A model generated the notes under the pieces. The model made no database searches. It was given only the letters and a program-made list of their open reading frames with translations, and had not been told where the DNA came from. The translations under genes were made by a program, and so were the position numbers. A DNA stretch of 28,741 nt, taken from contig DASSOA010000162.1 of NCBI GenBank assembly GCA_035701115.1, positions 1 through 28,741 of the forward strand, written 5' to 3'. Positions 23,610 through 28,741 of this stretch are shown here, piece after piece. The number at the start of each line of letters is the position of its first letter. The first letter of the stretch is position 1. This DNA comes from DASSKW01 sp035701115 (GTDB taxonomy: Bacteria; Pseudomonadota; Gammaproteobacteria; Natronospirales; REEB76).

Positions 23610-24463
23610 GCGTGCTGGTAAAAGCGCGCGGACTGGGCAAGTCCTATGGCAGTCTGCGGGCGCTTGATAATGTGGATTTCGACATCGAGGAAGGCTGCAT
23701 CGTCGGACTGATCGGCCCCAACGGCGCCGGCAAGACGACCGCCTTGAAAGCGATCCTCGGCCTAACCGAATTTGAAGGCGAGCTGGATGTGTTCGGACAC
23801 GATCCGCGCATCTCACGACACCGCCTGCTCAACGACGTGAGCTTCATCGCCGATGTGGCCGTCCTGCCGCGCTGGTTGAAAGTCTCGAACGCCGTCGAAT
23901 TCGTCGAAGCAGTGCACCCGCGCTTCAACCGTGAACGTGCCATGCACTTCCTGGAACGCACCAAGATCCGTCAACGCAGCAAGGTCGGCGAGCTGTCCAA
24001 AGGCATGGTCACACAACTGCATCTCGCCCTGATCATGGCCATAGATGCCAAACTGCTGGTGCTGGACGAACCAACCCTGGGCCTCGATATCCTGTATCGC
24101 AAGGAATTCTATACCACGCTGCTGAACGATTATTTCGACGGCAAGCGCACCATTATCGTGACCACGCATCAGGTGGAGGAAATCGAGAAAATCCTCACGC
24201 ATCTGATGTTCATCAACAACGGCCGGGTCACCCTCAATCTCTCCATGGAAGAGGTTGCCGAGCAGTATGCCGAAGTGCTCGTCAATCCGGACAAGGCCGC
24301 TGTCGCGCAGACGCTGAAGCCCTTGTACGAGCGCGACGTGTTCGGCAAGAAACTGTATCTGTTCGAAGGTGTGGAACGCGACAAACTCGCGGAGCTGGGC
24401 GAATTGCACACTCCGAGTGTTGCCGACATCTTCGTTGCCAAGATGAAAGGAGCCGCGCAATGA
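23606..24463 (+). CDS. ABC transporter ATP-binding protein (YtrB-like)
   Basis: A 285-residue nucleotide-binding subunit. Walker A is GPNGAGKTT (37-45), the signature is LSKGM (130-134; typical ABC proteins have LSGGQ), Walker B is LLVLDEPT (150-157) and the switch histidine is H188 in TTHQVEE. The Q-loop glutamine is not evident (FIADV, 80-84). The last 75 residues form a family-specific tail. It should drive the permease encoded next. The start ATG overlaps the GntR stop and its own stop overlaps the permease start, both as ATGA, so the three are translationally coupled. The frame is open far upstream, but the ATG at 23606 is the one that begins the domain. Confidence 0.93.
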   Translation: MSVLVKARGLGKSYGSLRALDNVDFDIEEGCIVGLIGPNGAGKTTALKAILGLTEFEGELDVFGHDPRISRHRLLNDVSFIADVAVLPRWLKVSNAVEFVEAVHPRFNRERAMHFLERTKIRQRSKVGELSKGMVTQLHLALIMAIDAKLLVLDEPTLGLDILYRKEFYTTLLNDYFDGKRTIIVTTHQVEEIEKILTHLMFINNGRVTLNLSMEEVAEQYAEVLVNPDKAAVAQTLKPLYERDVFGKKLYLFEGVERDKLAELGELHTPSVADIFVAKMKGAAQ

Positions 24464-25383
24464 ACACTGCCATGAAACCCTATGTCGCGCTCGGCAAACG
24501 CGAAATCTGGGAACACCGTTCCTTCTGGATCGTGCAGTTCGTGATCGGCTGCATCTCGGTGCTGCTGTCCCTGCTGGCCGCGGGCGCGCTGATCTACGGT
24601 CGTTATTACGGTTATCTGGATATTCCGGGTTATATCGAACGCCTAGGCACCAACGGTGCGGAGATAATCCGCAGTTTCATCATCGGCAGTGCGACCCTGT
24701 TCAACGTTGCCCTGGTCGCGCTGGTGTGTCTGTACTCGATTGACACCTTGAATGCGGACCGCCGCGACCGCAGTGTCCTGTTCTGGCGTTCCCTGCCGGT
24801 GTCGGATACCGCGACGGTGCTGTCGAAACTGTTTACCGCGATGGTTACCGCACCGGCGATCATGCTGGCCTTCTTCATCGCCTTCCAGATCGTCAACGGT
24901 GTGGTGATGGTGATTGCCAACGCCGCGATCGGCGTCAATCCGTTCCCGATGATGCATCCGCTTGCCGTGCTGCTGGCATTTATCACGCTCGCCTGGGCCC
25001 TGATCGCGCAGTCGCTGTGGCTGATGCCGTTCTACGGCTGGTTCATGCTGTGCTCGGCCTGGGCCAAGCGCAACGCCTGGGGCTGGGTGATTCTGGTGCC
25101 GCTGGGCGCAATGCTGCTCGAAGTCATCGTGTTCCAGACCGGCTACTTCGCCCGCATGATCGGCCGTCACATTGCCGGTCTGGTGAACCTGATGGTTGGC
25201 CGCAACGGCATCACCATCCACGACATGGCCAGTGCGGCGGCGCCTGCAAACGACAGCCATCTGATGACGCTCGAATCGGTGTCGCTGTTCATGCTGCAAC
25301 CTGAAATGTGGATCGGTGTGGCCATCGGTGCAGTCTTTATTGGCGGAGCAATCTGGCTGCGCCGTCACCGCTTCGAGTTCTGA
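24460..25383 (+). CDS. ABC transporter permease, six-helix ABC-2-like
   Basis: A 307-residue integral membrane protein with helices at about 22-46, 76-95, 124-153, 167-190, 205-225 and 283-301. The cytoplasmic loop after helix 2 (DTLNADRRDRSVLFWRSLPV, about 95-114) resembles the loop of ABC-2 permeases that meets the ATPase: 'D..nAeR.drsilFwrSLPvSd'. A stretch of about 55 residues (226-282) between helices 5 and 6 is probably periplasmic. It pairs with the upstream ATPase, most likely as an exporter or a mechanotransducer; no substrate-binding protein is encoded nearby, arguing against import. The ATG at 24460 overlaps the ATPase stop. The substrate is unknown. Confidence 0.88.
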   Translation: MNTAMKPYVALGKREIWEHRSFWIVQFVIGCISVLLSLLAAGALIYGRYYGYLDIPGYIERLGTNGAEIIRSFIIGSATLFNVALVALVCLYSIDTLNADRRDRSVLFWRSLPVSDTATVLSKLFTAMVTAPAIMLAFFIAFQIVNGVVMVIANAAIGVNPFPMMHPLAVLLAFITLAWALIAQSLWLMPFYGWFMLCSAWAKRNAWGWVILVPLGAMLLEVIVFQTGYFARMIGRHIAGLVNLMVGRNGITIHDMASAAAPANDSHLMTLESVSLFMLQPEMWIGVAIGAVFIGGAIWLRRHRFEF

Positions 25384-25422
25384 TTCCCGTAAATCCGCAT
25401 CATTATGACGAGGAGCAAGACA

Positions 25423-25779
25423 TTGAATACGCTGCGTACGCTTGTAACCGCCCTGGCATTGGTTTCGCTGATGAGTGGCTGTGTGCTGGTGGTGCCCAAC
25501 GATGACGATTCGGGTCACGTGCACTGGAACCACGATTATTCCGACAACCAGAGCCGGGATCGCGATCTGGCGCAGGCGGTGCGCGACAGCCTGAACGGCG
25601 ACAGCCTGACACACGCCGCGGCGATCAGCGTACGCAGCCATCAAGGCGACATCACCCTGCAGGGCACGGTGGATAATGCCGACGTGCTGGGCCGCGCCGT
25701 GGCGCTGGCAGCCGGCACGCCCGGCGTGCAGAAAGTCATCTGCGAACTCGTGATGCTGAAAAACACCTCGGGTAAATGA
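25423..25779 (+). CDS. BON-domain lipoprotein
   Basis: About 118 residues from the TTG at 25423, which has GAGGAG 7 bases upstream; the in-frame ATG at 25405 lacks a ribosome-binding site. The N-terminus is a lipoprotein signal ending LMSGC. The residue after the Cys is Val, so the outer membrane is likely. A hydrophilic Asp/His-rich linker follows, then one BON domain (about 53-112; RDLAQAVRDSLNGDSL, ISVRSHQGDITLQGTVDNAD, VICELVML). BON domains bind membranes or peptidoglycan-proximal surfaces in OsmY/DolP-type proteins. Fourth step in the operon after the permease (39 bp gap), it suggests the transporter serves envelope maintenance. Confidence 0.85.
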   Translation: MNTLRTLVTALALVSLMSGCVLVVPNDDDSGHVHWNHDYSDNQSRDRDLAQAVRDSLNGDSLTHAAAISVRSHQGDITLQGTVDNADVLGRAVALAAGTPGVQKVICELVMLKNTSGK

Positions 25780-25811
25780 ATCAGCTGGCGCTTGCCGCAC
25801 AGGGAAACCGC

Positions 25812-26561
25812 ATGAACCTCAAACGCCTTGTTCCGGTACTGACTGTTGCATTACTGCCGTACGCCGCTTATGCCGCGGATGCCAGTCGCACGCTTGAAGC
25901 CGAGTCACCGACAACGGGCATCACCGGTATCACGGTGAACGCCGGCGTCGGTCAGCTCAGGATTTCACCGTCACCGGATGACAATGTGCACGTACAGATC
26001 AGGCTCGAACCGAAATCCGAACATTTCCTCTGGTTTTTTCACTGGATGACGCAAAGCACGCCCGAGGCAGTCAAGCAGGTGAGCTTGCAGCAGCAGCAAA
26101 AGAACGGACAGCTGACTTACTCATTGAACTATCCGGATCATCTCGACGATGGCGACGTGAAGCAGAACTGGACGCTGCAGGTGCCCGCGCGGCTGTCGGC
26201 CAACGTCGAGATGAAAGTGGGGCAGGTGGATGTGAATGGCATGAACGGCGGCGTGGCCGTGAATCTGAACGTGGGTGAAATCACCGTCAACGCACCCTCG
26301 GGCCCGATCAGGGCGACCGTCAATGTCGGTCAGATTCGCGCCAGCTCCGCAACCAAGCAACCGGGTAACATAAACCTGACCAGCACGCTCGGCGATGCGC
26401 GGTTGTATATGGAAGGCCAGTCGGTACACGAACATGCTCATCGCAGCGGCCTCGGCCGCAGCATTGACGTGCCGGGCAAGGGTCCGGACGCCATGAAACT
26501 CGACGTCAACATCGGCGAGGTTTCGCTGCACATCAAGCCGGAGCACGACATCCGGCCGTAA
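25812..26561 (+). CDS. Secreted DUF4097-like beta-repeat protein
   Basis: About 249 residues. The signal peptide is MNLKRLVPVLTVALLPYAAYA, cleaved before ADAS. The mature protein has short beta-strand repeats, visible as MKVGQVDVNG, LNVGEITVNA, VNVGQIRASS and VNIGEVSLHI, like the DUF4097/adhesin-type beta-helix found next to YtrA-like and PspC-like systems. I chose the ATG at 25812 because AGGG lies 7 bases upstream and the signal peptide starts there; an ATG at 25776 overlaps the previous stop (ATGA) and would add 12 residues before the signal. Last gene of the operon. Function unknown; a periplasmic or surface scaffold is an inference. Confidence 0.75.
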   Translation: MNLKRLVPVLTVALLPYAAYAADASRTLEAESPTTGITGITVNAGVGQLRISPSPDDNVHVQIRLEPKSEHFLWFFHWMTQSTPEAVKQVSLQQQQKNGQLTYSLNYPDHLDDGDVKQNWTLQVPARLSANVEMKVGQVDVNGMNGGVAVNLNVGEITVNAPSGPIRATVNVGQIRASSATKQPGNINLTSTLGDARLYMEGQSVHEHAHRSGLGRSIDVPGKGPDAMKLDVNIGEVSLHIKPEHDIRP

Positions 26562-26642
26562 CGGCACGTGCGTCACCCTTGCCTGCGGTTCCCGGTGCGG
26601 AGGTACAATTGACGTCCACTCCATGCCGGCCACGCGTTTGCC

Positions 26643-27254
26643 ATGAAACTCATCGGTTCACTGTCCAGTCCCTACGTGCGCAAAGTGCGCATCGTGCTTG
26701 CGGAAAAGCAACTGAACCATGACTGGATGGCCGAAGATGTGTGGGCGGCCGACAGCACCATTCAGCAAAGCAATCCGCTCGGCAAGGTTCCCTGTCTGTT
26801 GCTTGACGACGGACGCGCGCTCTACGACTCACGCGTCATCTGCCAGTACCTCGATCTGCAGCCGCCTGCGCATGCGCTGATTCCGGAGGCGGCAGTGCCA
26901 CGCATTGACGTGCTGCGCTGGGAAGCGCTCGCCGACGGCGTGCTCGATGCGGGCGTGCTGATACGGTTGGAACACACGCAGCGCGACGCGGCGCAACGCA
27001 GCGACAAGTGGGTGGCACGGCAACGTGGCAAGGTTGATCAGGGACTGGCCGTTATCGCCGGCGATCTTGGTGGCCGCAACTGGTGCGTCGGCGAGCGCCT
27101 GACGCTGGCGGATATCGCGGTCGGTGCGGCACTGGGCTGGCTCAGCTTCCGTCTGCCGGAAATCGCCTGGCGCACGCGTTATCCCGAACTTGGCCGCTAT
27201 TACGATGCACTGATGATGCGACCCTCGTTCCAGGACACCGCGCCCGGTATTTGA
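26643..27254 (+). CDS. Glutathione S-transferase family protein (YibF-like)
   Basis: A 203-residue protein with an N-terminal thioredoxin-like domain (SLSSPYVRKVRIVLAEK; cis-proline in GKVPCLL; glutathione-contact DSRVICQYLD) and a C-terminal helical domain (RWEALADGVLDAGVLIRLE, CVGERLTLADIAVG with the family N-cap). Length and layout match E. coli YibF (about 202 residues), whose substrate is not established. S8/S9 replace the Cys or Tyr used in other classes. The ATG at 26643 lacks a strong ribosome-binding site. It lies 81 bp after the YtrA operon on the same strand and could be read through, but its role is probably separate. It ends 6 bp from the convergent yajQ stop. Confidence 0.88.
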   Translation: MKLIGSLSSPYVRKVRIVLAEKQLNHDWMAEDVWAADSTIQQSNPLGKVPCLLLDDGRALYDSRVICQYLDLQPPAHALIPEAAVPRIDVLRWEALADGVLDAGVLIRLEHTQRDAAQRSDKWVARQRGKVDQGLAVIAGDLGGRNWCVGERLTLADIAVGAALGWLSFRLPEIAWRTRYPELGRYYDALMMRPSFQDTAPGI

Positions 27255-27260
27255 ATTGCA

Positions 27261-27746
27261 TCAGTCGCGGAAGTTGGTGAACTGCAGGGGCTGTTCCAGT
27301 TTGGCACCGCGCAGCAGGGCAATGGCAGCCTGCAGGTCGTCGCGCTTCTTGCCCGTCACGCGCACTTCATCGCCCTGAATGGCTGCCTGCACTTTCAGAC
27401 CGCTGTCCTTGATGAGCTTGACGATTTTCTTGGCCAGCTCCTTGTCGATTCCCTGCTTGACCTTGACGACCTGTTTCGCCTTGTCGCCGCCAATCGCTTC
27501 GATCTTCTGCGGATCGAAACTGGCCACGTCAATGCCGCGCTTGGCCGCCTTGGCATAGAGAATGTCCAGCACCTGCTTTACCTGGAATTCGCTGTCGCCG
27601 AACAGCGTCAGCACATTCTCCTGCCGCTCGACCTTGGCGCTCGAGCCTTTGAAATCGTAGCGGCCGGTGATCTCGCGATTCACCTGATCAATGGCATTGG
27701 TGAGTTCTGCGGTTTCGACTTTTGATACGGCATCGAATGACGGCAT
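27261..27746 (-). CDS. yajQ: YajQ-family nucleotide (cyclic-di-GMP)-binding protein
   Basis: A 161-residue cytoplasmic protein, nearly the same length as E. coli YajQ. Family landmarks are the opening MPSFDAVSKVE, then GRYDFKGSSA and LAKKIVKLIKDSGLKVQAAIQGDEVRVTGKKRDDLQ, and the end LEQPLQFTNFRD. In Xanthomonas a YajQ protein binds cyclic-di-GMP and modulates a transcription factor linked to virulence; older annotations call the family a phage-factor or nucleotide-binding protein. With three GGDEF genes nearby it is a candidate local effector, though YajQ is widespread. The ATG is preceded by GGGAG at 5 bases. It lies 38 bp downstream of purT on the same strand, so the two are probably co-transcribed. 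Confidence 0.94.
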   Translation of the reverse strand: MPSFDAVSKVETAELTNAIDQVNREITGRYDFKGSSAKVERQENVLTLFGDSEFQVKQVLDILYAKAAKRGIDVASFDPQKIEAIGGDKAKQVVKVKQGIDKELAKKIVKLIKDSGLKVQAAIQGDEVRVTGKKRDDLQAAIALLRGAKLEQPLQFTNFRD

Positions 27747-27784
27747 GACAGCTCCCGGATTGCACCTTTAACGCAGGCGCGATT

Positions 27785-28741
27785 TTACAACTCTACCTTG
27801 ACCGACGCTGCCGCCCGCACCGCCTTGTGGCGCGCCGCCTCGATGCTGTCGGCGCGGGCCAGCGTGACGCCCATGCGCCGATGGCCCCTGATTTCCGGTT
27901 TGCCGAACAGGCGCAGCAGTGTATCCGGTTCCGCCAGCGCCGCATCCACGTTGTCAAACTGCGGTTGCGTGGAATTGCCATGCGGCAGGATCACCGCCGA
28001 CGCCGACGGACCGAGCTGGCGGATCACCGGAATCGGCAAGCCCAGAATCGCGCGCGCGTGCAGTGCGAATTCGGAAAGATCCTGCGAGATCAGGGTGACC
28101 AGCCCGGTGTCGTGCGGACGCGGCGAGACTTCGCTGAACCAGACTTCGTCGCCTTTCACGAACAGCTCGACGCCGAAAATGCCACGTCCGCCAAGGTTGT
28201 CCGTCACCGCTTTCGCAATGCGTTGCGACTCGGCGAGCGCCGCGGGCGACATCGGTTGCGGCTGCCAGGATTCGCGGTAGTCGCCGTCTTCCTGGTGGTG
28301 ACCGATCGGCGCACAGAAACTGGTGCCGTCGCGGTGCCGTACCGTGAGCAGGGTGATTTCATAATCGAAATCCACAAACCCCTCGACGATCATGCGGCCT
28401 TTGCCGGTGCGCCCGCCTTCCTGGCCGTATTTCCAGGCGGTCCCGATGTCCGCCGCGTTGCGTATCACGCTCTGGCCGTGGCCGGATGAACTCATCACCG
28501 GTTTCACCACGCAGGGCATGCCGACTTCCTTCACCGCTGCGGTGAATTGTTCAAGGCTGTCTGCGAAACGGTACGGGGAGGTTTTGAGTTTCAGTTCTTC
28601 CGCGGCAAGCTTGCGAATGCCTTCGCGGTCCATGGTGAGGCGCGCCGCGCGCGCGGTCGGGATCACCGTCCAGCCTTCCTGCTCAAGTTCGAGCAAGGTG
28701 GGCGTGGCGATCGCCTCGATCTCCGGCACGATGTAGTGCGG
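27785..28741 (-). CDS. purT: Formate-dependent phosphoribosylglycinamide formyltransferase 2, C-terminal part
   Basis: At least 318 residues of PurT; the frame is open at the right edge (PHYIVPEIEAIA), so about 75 N-terminal residues lie outside. The enzyme makes formyl-GAR from GAR, formate and ATP in purine synthesis. ATP-grasp landmarks are GMPCVVKPVMSSSGHGQSVI, GRMIVEGFVDFDYEITLLTV, GHHQEDGDYRESWQPQPMS and ELFVKGDEVWFSEVSPRPHDTG (metal/nucleotide ligands), followed by SQDLSEFALHARAILGLP and RLFGKPEIRGHRRMGV. The GTG at 28729 is internal (Val of VPEIEA), not the start. No frameshift is seen. yajQ follows directly. Confidence 0.96.
   Translation of the reverse strand, partial: PHYIVPEIEAIATPTLLELEQEGWTVIPTARAARLTMDREGIRKLAAEELKLKTSPYRFADSLEQFTAAVKEVGMPCVVKPVMSSSGHGQSVIRNAADIGTAWKYGQEGGRTGKGRMIVEGFVDFDYEITLLTVRHRDGTSFCAPIGHHQEDGDYRESWQPQPMSPAALAESQRIAKAVTDNLGGRGIFGVELFVKGDEVWFSEVSPRPHDTGLVTLISQDLSEFALHARAILGLPIPVIRQLGPSASAVILPHGNSTQPQFDNVDAALAEPDTLLRLFGKPEIRGHRRMGVTLARADSIEAARHKAVRAAASVKVEL

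Noticed and set aside
24643..25800. 385-residue minus-strand open frame opposite the permease and BON lipoprotein
   Set aside because: It crosses two clear plus-strand genes with good ribosome-binding sites and shows no domain.

Overview
The window reads as chromosomal DNA of a high-GC gammaproteobacterium. The supporting genes are an 819-residue membrane-anchored FadE-type acyl-CoA dehydrogenase, an ExeA/GspB pair for type II secretion assembly, PurT, YajQ, DinB and several cyclic-di-GMP enzymes. The malate dehydrogenase is of the type common in betaproteobacteria and Xanthomonadales, and the YtrA-type GntR/ABC operon also points towards Xanthomonadales, Nevskiales or relatives. This placement is inferred from gene content; no rRNA or other taxonomic marker is present. 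Nearly all the sequence is coding, and I see no tRNA, rRNA, insertion sequence, prophage or CRISPR array.

Layout. 1-334 (-): start of a Cys/Met-metabolism PLP enzyme, cut by the left edge. 496-906 (+): DUF1761-like membrane protein. 916-2199 (-): response-regulator diguanylate cyclase. 2464-4044 (+): membrane-anchored FMN-binding glutamate-synthase-like protein. 4427-6361 (+): CadC-like transmembrane regulator with TPR repeats. 6429-7160 (-): secreted Sel1-repeat protein. 7161-7794: mostly non-coding, with a 21-bp perfect palindrome and one doubtful small gene. 7795-11665 (-): a close-packed cluster of lipoprotein, dinB, exeA and gspB. 11823-13718 (+): membrane GAF-GGDEF cyclase, convergent with a four-PAS GGDEF-EAL protein (13740-16565, -). 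16817-18187 (-): DUF4286-DUF3667 fusion. 18272-21245 (-): thioesterase and fadE. 21329-22318 (-): mdh. 22319-22794: structured divergent intergenic region. 22795-26561 (+): six-gene YtrA/ABC/envelope operon. 26643-27254 (+): glutathione S-transferase-like protein. 27261-28741 (-): yajQ and purT, the latter cut by the right edge.

Themes. First, cyclic-di-GMP: three GGDEF proteins (two with an inhibitory I-site, one with a complete EAL domain) and a YajQ-type effector lie within 28 kb. Second, the cell envelope: the secretion assembly pair, lipoproteins, DUF3667 protein, CadC-like sensor and YtrA operon all act at or across the membrane. The YtrA operon is the most system-like unit. A small exported protein, a short GntR repressor, an ABC ATPase, a six-helix permease, a BON lipoprotein and a secreted repeat protein follow one 24-bp palindrome placed over a plausible promoter, with two additional half-sites about 150 bp upstream. 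Most other genes are ordinary housekeeping genes.
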